22,176 bases of DNA, from positions 1 through 22,176 of the forward strand of contig DATDAQ010000042.1 in assembly GCA_036525295.1 (NCBI GenBank), read 5' to 3'. Shown piece by piece: positions 14,285 to 20,567 of the stretch. The translations under genes and the position numbers were made by a program. Within the stretch, counting starts at the first letter, position 1. Every line of letters begins with the position of its first letter. The DNA comes from VRUE01 sp036525295. GTDB taxonomy: Bacteria > Actinomycetota > Thermoleophilia > Solirubrobacterales > 70-9. The notes beneath the pieces were generated by a model that was not told the DNA's origin, did not search any database, and worked only from the letters and a program-made list of their open reading frames with translations.

Positions 14285-15344
14285 GCGCGCCGCCCTGCCG
14301 GCGAGCTTCGAGATCGGCGGGCGCCCGGTCGGCGAAGGCCACCCCACCTACGTGATCGCCGAGGCCGGCGCCAACCACAACCGCGACCTGGCGGTCGCGC
14401 GGGAGCTGGTCGACGTCGCCGCCGAGGCCGGCGCCGACGCGGTCAAGTTCCAGACCTACTCGGGCGAGGCCCTCTACTCGACCAAGGCTCCCGGCTTCGA
14501 GTACCTCGGCCCCCACAGCGAGAAAAGCCCCTCCGAGCTGCTCGAGGACATCGCCCTCCCCCGCGAGTGGCAGGTCGAGCTGCGCGACCACGCCGCCGCG
14601 CAGGGGATCGCCTTCTTCTCAAGCCCCTTCGACGTCGAGGCGATCGCCGAGCTCGACGCGCTCGGCGTGCCGGCGATGAAGATCGCCTCCTTCGAGATCG
14701 TCGACCCGGTGCTGATCGCGGCCGCCGCCGCCACCGGGCGCCCGCTGCTGATCTCGACCGGGATGGCGACCCTGGGTGAGGTCGAGGCGGCGCTCCGCGA
14801 CGCCACCGCCGCAGGAGCGACGGAGGTCGGCCTGATGCAGTGCACCTCGGTCTACCCCGCCCCGCCGGAGAGCGCCAACCTGCGGGCGATGGCGACGATG
14901 TGCACGGCCTTCGGCGTTCCCGTCGGCCTCTCCGACCACACCACCGGGATCGCCGTGCCGATCGCCGCAGCGACGCTGGGCGCGGCCTTCGTCGAGAAGC
15001 ACTTCACCCTCGACCGCACGATGGAGGGCCCCGACCACCCCTTTGCCCTCGAGCCGGGAGAGCTGAAGGCGATGGTCGCCGGCATCCGCGAAGCCCAGGC
15101 GGCACTCGGCGACGGCCGCAAGGACGGACCCAGGTCGGAGGAGGCGAAGGAGATGTACGGGCTGGCCCGCCGCAGCCTGATCGTCGTCGGCGACCACCCG
15201 GCCGGCACCGTGCTGAGCGAGGAGATGCTGACCCGCAAGCGGCCCGGCTTCGGCATCGCCCCCAGGGACCTGAACAAGGTCGTCGGCCGCGCCCTGCGGG
15301 TCGCCGTCGAGCACGACGACGTGCTCACCTGGGAGATGCTCTGA
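14277..15344 (+). CDS. pseI: Pseudaminic acid synthase PseI (NeuB family)
   Basis: The 355-residue synthase would condense phosphoenolpyruvate with 2,4-diacetamido-2,4,6-trideoxy-L-altrose to give pseudaminic acid. The TIM barrel contains IAEAGANHNRDL (Glu29, Asn33, His34, Asn35), VKFQTYS, FSSPFD, MKIASFEI, STGMATLGEVE, QCTSVYPAPPE, SDHTTG (His221) and EKHFTLDRTMEGPDHPFAL (His242). A C-terminal SAF (antifreeze-like) domain covers about residues 290-354. PseI rather than sialate synthase is inferred from its place between pseC and pseG; the catalytic motifs alone are shared across the family. It overlaps pseC by 8 nt, and its stop overlaps the proposed CTG start of pseG. GGGAG at 15331-15335, inside its end, is a likely ribosome-binding site for pseG. 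Confidence 0.9.
   Translation: MAERAALPASFEIGGRPVGEGHPTYVIAEAGANHNRDLAVARELVDVAAEAGADAVKFQTYSGEALYSTKAPGFEYLGPHSEKSPSELLEDIALPREWQVELRDHAAAQGIAFFSSPFDVEAIAELDALGVPAMKIASFEIVDPVLIAAAAATGRPLLISTGMATLGEVEAALRDATAAGATEVGLMQCTSVYPAPPESANLRAMATMCTAFGVPVGLSDHTTGIAVPIAAATLGAAFVEKHFTLDRTMEGPDHPFALEPGELKAMVAGIREAQAALGDGRKDGPRSEEAKEMYGLARRSLIVVGDHPAGTVLSEEMLTRKRPGFGIAPRDLNKVVGRALRVAVEHDDVLTWEML
15331..15335 (+). promoter_or_regulatory. Ribosome-binding site supporting a CTG start for pseG
   Basis: GGGAG stands 5 nt before the CTG at 15341. Its position, within the last codons of pseI and at good Shine-Dalgarno spacing, is the main evidence for the non-canonical start. Confidence 0.5.
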
Positions 15345-16279
15345 CGGGCGGTGGCCCGACGCCGCGGCGAGCCCGGCTTCTAGCCGACGCGCGCACCGGG
15401 GCGGGGCTCGGCCACCTGGCCCGCTGCACGGCACTCGCCTGCGCCCTGGACGCAGAGGGCTTCGAGGTAGAGACGTTAGGCCTCGGCGCCGAGGAGGAGA
15501 TCGAAATCGACGGCGTGCGCTGGGAGTCGTGGCAACTCGACATCGCCATCGTCGCGGCGATCACCGAGCCGACTCCGGACCTGCTCGTGCTCGACACCTA
15601 CGACCGCCTCTCCTGGCAGCGCGCCCCGGAGCTACCGCACCGGCTTCTCGCCGCCTTCGCGGATGCCCTGCCGCACCCCGGCGCGGCCGGCATCGTCATA
15701 GGGCCCCAGTACGGGCCCGGCCACGACGACCCGGGCCTGGAGTTCGCCTGCCTGCGCCGGCCCTTCTGGGACGTCGCGCCGCGCGCGCTGCGGGACTCGC
15801 CGGAGCGGGTGCTGGTCACGACCGGGGGCGGTGACCTCGGCGGGCTGGGTGGTCGCATCGCGACGCACCTCGGCGAGCGCCTGCCGAAGATCGAGATCGA
15901 GCTCGTCTGGGGACCGGGGTTCGCTGGCGAGCCGCCACGGGGAGTCACCGTGCTCGATCGCCCCGCCTCGCTGCTGGAGCCGCTGCTGCGAACCGACGCG
16001 GTCGTCTGCACGGGAGGCCAGACGATGCTGGAGGCGGCCGCGACGGGAACCCCGGCGGTGGTGCTCGAGGGCGCGCCGAACCAGCGCCCGCAGATAGCCA
16101 GGCTCGCCGCCCGCGAAGCCATCCTCCTTGTCGACGAGGAGCAGGTCCCGGAGGCCCTCGAGGGTCTCCTCGGCTCGGCCTCGCAACGGCGGGAGCTCTC
16201 CGGCCGGGCGCGGGAGGCGGTCGACGGGCAGGGGGCGCTTAGAATCGCTGCGGAGCTCGCGGCGCTGGCGCAGCGCTGA
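15341..16279 (+). CDS. pseG: UDP-2,4-diacetamido-2,4,6-trideoxy-L-altropyranose hydrolase, PseG
   Basis: This 312-residue MurG-like GT-B-fold hydrolase would remove UDP from UDP-2,4-diacetamido-2,4,6-trideoxy-beta-L-altropyranose to supply PseI. The diagnostic N-terminus is LLADARTGAGLGHLARCTAL, with the presumed catalytic His25; family members have 'aDas...G.GH..Rc..LA'. The middle contains VLVTTGGGDLGGLGGRIA, and the C-terminal nucleotide site contains VCTGGQTMLEAAATGTPAV with LEGAPNQRPQI. No ATG, GTG or TTG exists in this frame between plausible coding start and motif; the nearest candidates upstream are deep in pseI and those downstream would delete the catalytic histidine. CTG at 15341 overlaps the pseI stop as CTGA, like the ATGA/GTGA couplings elsewhere here, and has GGGAG 5 nt upstream. 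Identity is firm; the start is the uncertain part. Confidence 0.85.
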   Translation: MTGGGPTPRRARLLADARTGAGLGHLARCTALACALDAEGFEVETLGLGAEEEIEIDGVRWESWQLDIAIVAAITEPTPDLLVLDTYDRLSWQRAPELPHRLLAAFADALPHPGAAGIVIGPQYGPGHDDPGLEFACLRRPFWDVAPRALRDSPERVLVTTGGGDLGGLGGRIATHLGERLPKIEIELVWGPGFAGEPPRGVTVLDRPASLLEPLLRTDAVVCTGGQTMLEAAATGTPAVVLEGAPNQRPQIARLAAREAILLVDEEQVPEALEGLLGSASQRRELSGRAREAVDGQGALRIAAELAALAQR

Positions 16280-16288
16280 GCGACTCCG

Positions 16289-16296
16289 GGGAGGAA
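16289..16296 (+). promoter_or_regulatory. Strong Shine-Dalgarno sequence for the PD40 gene
   Basis: GGGAGGAA lies just before the GTG at 16300 and decides this start over the in-frame GTG at 16327. Few other genes here have so clear a ribosome-binding site. Confidence 0.55.
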
Positions 16297-16299
16297 GCC

Positions 16300-17553
16300 G
16301 TGTTACCCCAACATGGAGCGCACCGAGTGAGAGGGTCGAGACCGACAGTCGCCGTCGCAGCCGTGTCGATGCTGCTGGCCATGCTCGCCTTCGGCGGCGC
16401 AACCGCGTCCGGAGCGGCGTTCCCCGGCGGCAACGGCCGGATCGCGTACGCCTCCAACCAGAGCGGCAGCTGGGACGTCTACGCGATGAACGCCGACGGG
16501 AGCGGCAAGCGCCAGCTAACCAGCGGCCCGGGCGACGACACCCAGCCCTCCTACTCCGCCGACGGCACGCGCATCGTCTTCGCCTCCAACCGGGCGGGCA
16601 ACTACGACGTCTACGCGATGAACGCCGACGGGAGCGGGGTGACGCGCCTCACCACCGACCCGGGCAGCGACACGCAGCCGGCGTTCTCCCCGGACGGCAC
16701 CCGGATCGCCTTCGTCAGCATCCGCTTCGGCAGCTGGTACACGGACCTCTTCCTGATGAACGCGGACGGCAGCGACCAGGCCCGCATCGTCAGCGAAGGC
16801 GGGATCGAAGAGACGCCCACCTTCTCGCCCGACGGCCAGCGGATCGCCTTCGTCCGCACCGCCGGCCCCCGCAAAAACCTCTTCTCCGTCGGCCTCGACG
16901 GCGGGGGGCTGACGGCCCTCACCCACACCGGTGCCGACGATCGCCAGCCATCCTTCTCGCCGAACGGCCAGCGGATCGCCTTCGCCAGTCGCCGCGACGG
17001 CAAGTTCGAGATCTACACGATGGCCTCCAGCGGCGGCGGGGCGACCAAGCTCACCGACAAGCCGGTGAGCCAGATGCCGGCCTACTCCCCGAACGGGCAG
17101 CAAATCGCCTTCGCCAGGGGCGGCAGCATCTTCACGATGAAAGCGAACGGCGGCAACGAGGTGCGGCTGACAAACGAGGGCGCCTCGCAGACGTGGCCGA
17201 CCTGGCAGCCCCTCCCCGGCGGCGTGGGTGGCGGCCCGCCCGGCGAAGGGGGCGCCTCGAGCAAACTCCGAATCGGCAAGCCGATCCTCGACCGCCGCCG
17301 CGGCACCGCCAAGCTCCCTGTCACGGTCCCGGCGGCGGGCACTCTCAAGCTGAAAGGCAAGGGAGTCAAGCCGGCGCAGCGCTCGGTCGGGGGACCGACC
17401 ACCGTGAAGCTCCTGGTCAAGCCGAAGGGGAAAACGGCACGGGTTCTGGCGCAGAAGGCCAAGGCGAAGGTGAAGGCGATCGTCTCCTTCGCCCGCAAAG
17501 GCGGCGGCACGGAAACCGCCGCCAAGACGTTCACCCTGCGCAAAGCCCGCTAG
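16300..17553 (+). CDS. Secreted PD40/TolB-like beta-propeller protein with Lys-rich C-terminal domain
   Basis: The 417-residue protein begins with a basic segment and a hydrophobic stretch (VAVAAVSMLLAMLAFGGATA, about residues 18-37) consistent with a signal peptide. About six or seven PD40/WD40-like blades follow (residues ~45-300). The repeat pattern is 'sPDG.rIaF.S.r.g...iy.mnadGsg...LT', seen as SPDGTRIAFVS, SPDGQRIAFV, SPNGQRIAFAS and SPNGQQIAFA. A Gly/Pro-rich linker leads to a C-terminal 120-residue domain rich in Lys and Val (LPVTVPAAGTLKLKGKGVK), probably an Ig-like beta sandwich. The gene sits between pseG and the acetyltransferase, so its expression is tied to pseudaminate genes, but no enzymatic role is evident; binding to cell-wall glycan is a guess. 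A 32-nt sequence is exactly repeated at 16474-16505 and 16606-16637, within blades. Confidence 0.85.
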   Translation: MLPQHGAHRVRGSRPTVAVAAVSMLLAMLAFGGATASGAAFPGGNGRIAYASNQSGSWDVYAMNADGSGKRQLTSGPGDDTQPSYSADGTRIVFASNRAGNYDVYAMNADGSGVTRLTTDPGSDTQPAFSPDGTRIAFVSIRFGSWYTDLFLMNADGSDQARIVSEGGIEETPTFSPDGQRIAFVRTAGPRKNLFSVGLDGGGLTALTHTGADDRQPSFSPNGQRIAFASRRDGKFEIYTMASSGGGATKLTDKPVSQMPAYSPNGQQIAFARGGSIFTMKANGGNEVRLTNEGASQTWPTWQPLPGGVGGGPPGEGGASSKLRIGKPILDRRRGTAKLPVTVPAAGTLKLKGKGVKPAQRSVGGPTTVKLLVKPKGKTARVLAQKAKAKVKAIVSFARKGGGTETAAKTFTLRKAR

Positions 17554-17566
17554 GCGGTCGTCCAGG

Positions 17567-18034
17567 ATGCTGCCCGCCGATTCCCCCGAAATGACCCTGC
17601 GCCCCGCCTCAGAGGCCGACACCGGGCGGTTGCTCGAGTGGCGCAACGACCCCGACGCCCGGACTGCCTCCCGCAACATCGCCGAGGTCGGCGCCGCGGA
17701 GCACACCGCCTGGCTGGCCGCAGTGCTCGCCGACCCCAACCGCCAGCTGCTGATCGGCGAGCTGGACGACAAGCCGGTTGGCCAGGTCCGCTTCGACCGC
17801 CTCGGCGAAAACCGCTACGAGATCAGCGTCGCCCTTGCGCCGGCGGTAAGGGGCCAGGGCCTTTCCTCATCTCTCATCGCTCTCGCAGTTGAGAAGCTTC
17901 ACGAATCGAGCCCCGGCGCCAAGGTCGAGGCCCACGTGCGTGAGGGCAACGACCGCTCGCTGGCGGCTTTTCGCCGCGCGGGCTTCCAGCCGTCCGACAC
18001 GGAGATGGACGGCTTCCAAGTCCTGATGGCATGA
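17567..18034 (+). CDS. GNAT N-acetyltransferase, probable PseH
   Basis: The 155-residue protein has the GNAT fold. It shows an N-terminal MTLRPASEADTGRLLEWRND, the beta4/acetyl-CoA P-loop RGQGLS (residues 95-100) in VRGQGLSSSLIALA, and the C-terminal EGNDRSLAAFRRAGF. It would transfer acetyl from acetyl-CoA to the 4-amino group of UDP-4-amino-4,6-dideoxy-N-acetyl-L-altrosamine, the PseH step missing between PseC and PseG. That role is inferred from context, since GNAT proteins are poorly predictive by motif, and the protein is slightly shorter than known PseH enzymes. ATG 17567 is used; ATG 17591 (MTLRPAS) is an alternative. The stop is followed immediately by the second palindromic repeat. 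Confidence 0.75.
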   Translation: MLPADSPEMTLRPASEADTGRLLEWRNDPDARTASRNIAEVGAAEHTAWLAAVLADPNRQLLIGELDDKPVGQVRFDRLGENRYEISVALAPAVRGQGLSSSLIALAVEKLHESSPGAKVEAHVREGNDRSLAAFRRAGFQPSDTEMDGFQVLMA

Positions 18035-18100
18035 GGGCCTTCGGGGGTCCCTCTCCAGGAACTCCCGCGAAGCGGCCTGGAGAGGGACCCCCGAAGGCCC
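18035..18100. repeat. Palindromic hairpin repeat, copy 2 (inverted orientation)
   Basis: Two perfect 25-nt arms (18035-18059 and 18076-18100) surround the loop aactcccgcgaagcgg, the exact reverse complement of the loop in copy 1. The arms differ from copy 1 at several positions, but each change is matched on the other arm. The hairpin begins directly after the acetyltransferase TGA (18032-18034), suggesting transcript-end function. Confidence 0.9.
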
Positions 18101-18150
18101 ACACCGCATCCTGGACATCCTGGCGGTGGGGCTGAGGGACGGGGCCGCGA

Positions 18151-18156
18151 TAGCCT
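18151..18156 (+). promoter_or_regulatory. Candidate -10 box for a leaderless sulfotransferase transcript
   Basis: TAGCCT ends 6 nt before GTG 18163. With its last T at -7, transcription would begin exactly on that GTG. The alternative GTG at 18157 directly abuts the box, which favours 18163. Confidence 0.45.
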
Positions 18157-18162
18157 GTGCGG

Positions 18163-19182
18163 GTGGCCACGCCGACTCGCCGGGTTGGCGCTCCTACGCT
18201 CGACTTCTTCGTCGTCGGCGCCGCCAAGGCCGGCACCACCGCCCTCCACCACCTGCTCCGCACGCACCCCGAGCTCTGCCTGCCCGAGGGCAAGGAGCTG
18301 CCCTACTTCGTCACCCCGAGGCACGCCTACTACGAGTCCCCGGCGGAGTTCTTCGCCGACGCCTTCGAGCACCGCGGCGAGGGACAGCTGTGCGGGACCG
18401 TGACCCCGCAGTACCTCTACGGCGCCCTGCTCGGGCCGGACCGCTCGGCCACCGCCTCCGACTCGCCCGAGACGACGATCCCGGGCCGGATCCGCGACGC
18501 CTACCCCGGCGCGAAGCTGATCGCGATCCTGCGCGACCCGGTCGCCCGCGCCCGCTCGCACCACCGCATGTCGACGATGAGGGGCATCGAGCAGCGCCCC
18601 TTCGACCTGGCGATCGACGAGCTGCTCTCGCCCGACGCCCTCGCCGAGTCCCGCCTGCGACCCGACGAGACCAACGGCTACGTCGCCCTCGGCGAGTACG
18701 GCCGCCTGCTCGGGGGCTACCTCGACGTCTTCCCGCGCGAGCAGCTGCTCGTCCTCTTCCAGGGCGACCTGGAAGAGGATCCCGGTGCCGTCTGCGCGGA
18801 GGTGTTCGCCTTCCTGGGGGTCGACTCAAGCTTCCGCCCGCCGAACCTCGGCAGCCGCTACCACGATGGCGGCAGCCACCGCCGCTTCGCCTGGCTCGAC
18901 CTGACGAGCTGGCAGCGCGCCGCCCGCCGCTCGGCGCTGCTGAGCGGCCTCTGGCGGCGGGTGCCGCGCTCGCAGCGACGGCGCCTCCTCAGGCGCTTCA
19001 ACCTCGTCTCCCGGCGGCTCTTTCTCTGGAACCGCGTCGCCGTCGACGCCGCGGCGGAGCCCGACGCGCCCAGCGCCGAGACGCTGGCCAGGCTACGAAC
19101 CCACTACCGCGAGGACGGGGGGTGCTTGCGCGAGCTCCTCGGAGCCGCCCCGCCCTGGTCTGAGCCCGAGCGCCCCGCCTGA
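18163..19182 (+). CDS. PAPS-dependent sulfotransferase
   Basis: The 339-residue protein has the sulfotransferase fold signature. The 5'-phosphosulfate loop is VVGAAKAGTTALHHLL (residues 17-32), continuing into RTHPELCLPEGKELPYF, and the 3'-phosphate-binding segment is LIAILRDPVARARSHH with Arg124 and Ser133. It would transfer sulfate from PAPS to a hydroxyl of the glycan or a lipid-linked intermediate. Later parts include GEYGRLLGGYLDVFPREQLLVL, typical of bacterial glycan sulfotransferases. I chose the GTG at 18163 because of the TAGCCT box; GTG 18157 would add two residues. It follows the second palindromic repeat and converges on the membrane-protein gene, with 12 nt between the two stops. 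The truncated gene at 1-201 may be a second sulfotransferase. Confidence 0.9.
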   Translation: MATPTRRVGAPTLDFFVVGAAKAGTTALHHLLRTHPELCLPEGKELPYFVTPRHAYYESPAEFFADAFEHRGEGQLCGTVTPQYLYGALLGPDRSATASDSPETTIPGRIRDAYPGAKLIAILRDPVARARSHHRMSTMRGIEQRPFDLAIDELLSPDALAESRLRPDETNGYVALGEYGRLLGGYLDVFPREQLLVLFQGDLEEDPGAVCAEVFAFLGVDSSFRPPNLGSRYHDGGSHRRFAWLDLTSWQRAARRSALLSGLWRRVPRSQRRRLLRRFNLVSRRLFLWNRVAVDAAAEPDAPSAETLARLRTHYREDGGCLRELLGAAPPWSEPERPA

Positions 19183-19194
19183 GGCCGCGAACGC

Positions 19195-20481
19195 TCAGGC
19201 CTGAGCCGGCTCCAGCCGAGGCGGCTCCGCCGGCACGGCGGGCTCGCCGGATCTGGCGGAGGCGTGGCGCTCTCCTGGCCTCCAGAGGGCGACGACGATG
19301 CAGATGAAGACCGAGACGATCTGCACCCGGTAGCGGAACGCGGTGCCCGCGTTGCCGGAGCTGAGCGAGTAGGCCATCAGCAGGAAGAAGCCCAGGTAGA
19401 CGAGCGGCCCGGCGCGGGTCATGATGCTGCCCCAGCTCCGGTACAGGGTCCGGATGAGGAAGAAGAGCGCGGCGTAGGCGGCGGCGGTGCCGAGCAGGCC
19501 GAGCCCCTGGCTGATGTTGCCGAGCTGCCAGGGGAAGGGACGCAGCAGGACGTCGAGCGAGCGCTTCGGCAGGTTCTGGACGATCGCGCCGCGGGTCGAG
19601 AAGTTGACCTGTTCCAGCTTCAGGTTGGAGTTGTCGGCCGCGTTGTGTTCCTGGGGGCGCTGGACGTTGCGCTCGAGGTTCTCGTCGGTCGAGGCGTTGA
19701 GCACGGTGGGGGCGGCGATCGCGGCGAAGAGGATCACCGAGGCGACGAGGGCGAGCGAGCGGATCGCGGTCCGGTGCTCGGCACGCAGGCCGGCGTGCAG
19801 GAGGATCGCCGCGCCGGCGGCGATCAGGAACCAGCCGGCGTACTGGCGCGTGGCGACCGCGATCAGACACCCCGCGACGACCATCACCAGGTAGCGCGCC
19901 TCCCCCCGTTTCCAGACCTTGGCGCCACCGAGGGCGACAAGGCCGATCGCGAGCAGCATGTTGGCCTCCTTGTGCAGGAGGCTGGAGAAGAAGATGCTCG
20001 CCGGCTCCAGGGCGAGGAGCCACATCGCCAGCACCGACGCCCTCGGCCCGGCGAGCTCGTAGACGGCGGCCGCCAGCAGCACCAGCCCGATGACGGCGAT
20101 CCCGACCTGGGTCACGCGCATCGCCAGTTCGGGCGAGTCGAACATGTAGCGCTGCAGGGCGAACGTGTAGACGTGGAGTTCTTCCAGCAGGGCGTTCATC
20201 CACTCGCTGGAGCCGAGCGGGGTTTCGACGATCAGGCTGGCTTTGCCCTGGAAGATCACCTCGTCGCCACCGCGCAGGGTCCGCGACACCGACGTGAGCG
20301 AGATCAGGCCGGCTGCGATCACCCGCAGGCCGAAGGCGACCAGCGCCGCCGGGCCGATGGCGAAGCCCGGCCTCGAACGGTGCATGCGGCTCACCAGGAG
20401 GGCGATGCCGCCGCCGAAGAGGGCGAACATCGCAAGCGTCACCAGCACGGAGTGAAGGCTCTCGTCGGCCGTCGGCGGCAT
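19195..20481 (-). CDS. Polytopic membrane protein, candidate Wzy polymerase or GT-C glycosyltransferase
   Basis: The 428-residue protein is strongly hydrophobic with about 10-12 predicted membrane helices, for example SVLVTLAMFALFGGGIALLV near the N-terminus and RVTQVGIAVIGLVLLAAAVY in the middle. LALEPASIFFSSLLHKEANMLL resembles the 'P....f.s....K(D/E)' segment of bacterial GT-C and Wzy-like proteins. A long hydrophilic loop around residues 245-295 (STDENLERNVQRPQEHNAAD onward) lies between the two halves, as in O-antigen polymerases. The C-terminal tail is Pro/Glu-rich. In the context of Wzx and Wzz it may polymerise repeat units, but no family is firmly recognised. ATG at 20481 is preceded by TATCGT 10 nt upstream. 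It is divergent from the Wzz/kinase gene. Confidence 0.65.
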   Translation of the reverse strand: MPPTADESLHSVLVTLAMFALFGGGIALLVSRMHRSRPGFAIGPAALVAFGLRVIAAGLISLTSVSRTLRGGDEVIFQGKASLIVETPLGSSEWMNALLEELHVYTFALQRYMFDSPELAMRVTQVGIAVIGLVLLAAAVYELAGPRASVLAMWLLALEPASIFFSSLLHKEANMLLAIGLVALGGAKVWKRGEARYLVMVVAGCLIAVATRQYAGWFLIAAGAAILLHAGLRAEHRTAIRSLALVASVILFAAIAAPTVLNASTDENLERNVQRPQEHNAADNSNLKLEQVNFSTRGAIVQNLPKRSLDVLLRPFPWQLGNISQGLGLLGTAAAYAALFFLIRTLYRSWGSIMTRAGPLVYLGFFLLMAYSLSSGNAGTAFRYRVQIVSVFICIVVALWRPGERHASARSGEPAVPAEPPRLEPAQA

Positions 20482-20491
20482 CCTGGACGTG

Positions 20492-20497
20492 ACGATA
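20492..20497 (-). promoter_or_regulatory. Candidate -10 box for the membrane protein gene
   Basis: The minus strand reads TATCGT (TAnnnT) 10 nt before the ATG at 20481, the same geometry as the box before the oxidoreductase at 7920. Confidence 0.35.
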
Positions 20498-20552
20498 GCC
20501 GGGCGGGCGCGTCCAGGCGGCGAAAAAAGAGACCCGGGTGTCTGGTGGTGCC

Positions 20553-20558
20553 TATAAT
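20553..20558 (+). promoter_or_regulatory. Consensus -10 box for the Wzz/tyrosine-kinase gene
   Basis: A perfect TATAAT lies 9 nt before GTG 20568. This supports that start over the upstream GTG at 20538 and implies a leader of only a few nucleotides. No clear -35 sequence was found. Confidence 0.55.
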
Positions 20559-20567
20559 TCCCGGCTT

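Noticed and set aside
16474..16637. Exact 32-nt repeat (16474-16505 and 16606-16637) considered as a mobile or recombination element
   Set aside because: It encodes equivalent strands of successive PD40 blades and is explained by internal protein repeats.
20538..20567. Upstream GTG start for the Wzz/kinase gene at 20538
   Set aside because: The ten extra residues are not Wzz-like and the TATAAT box at 20553-20558 would fall inside the coding sequence.
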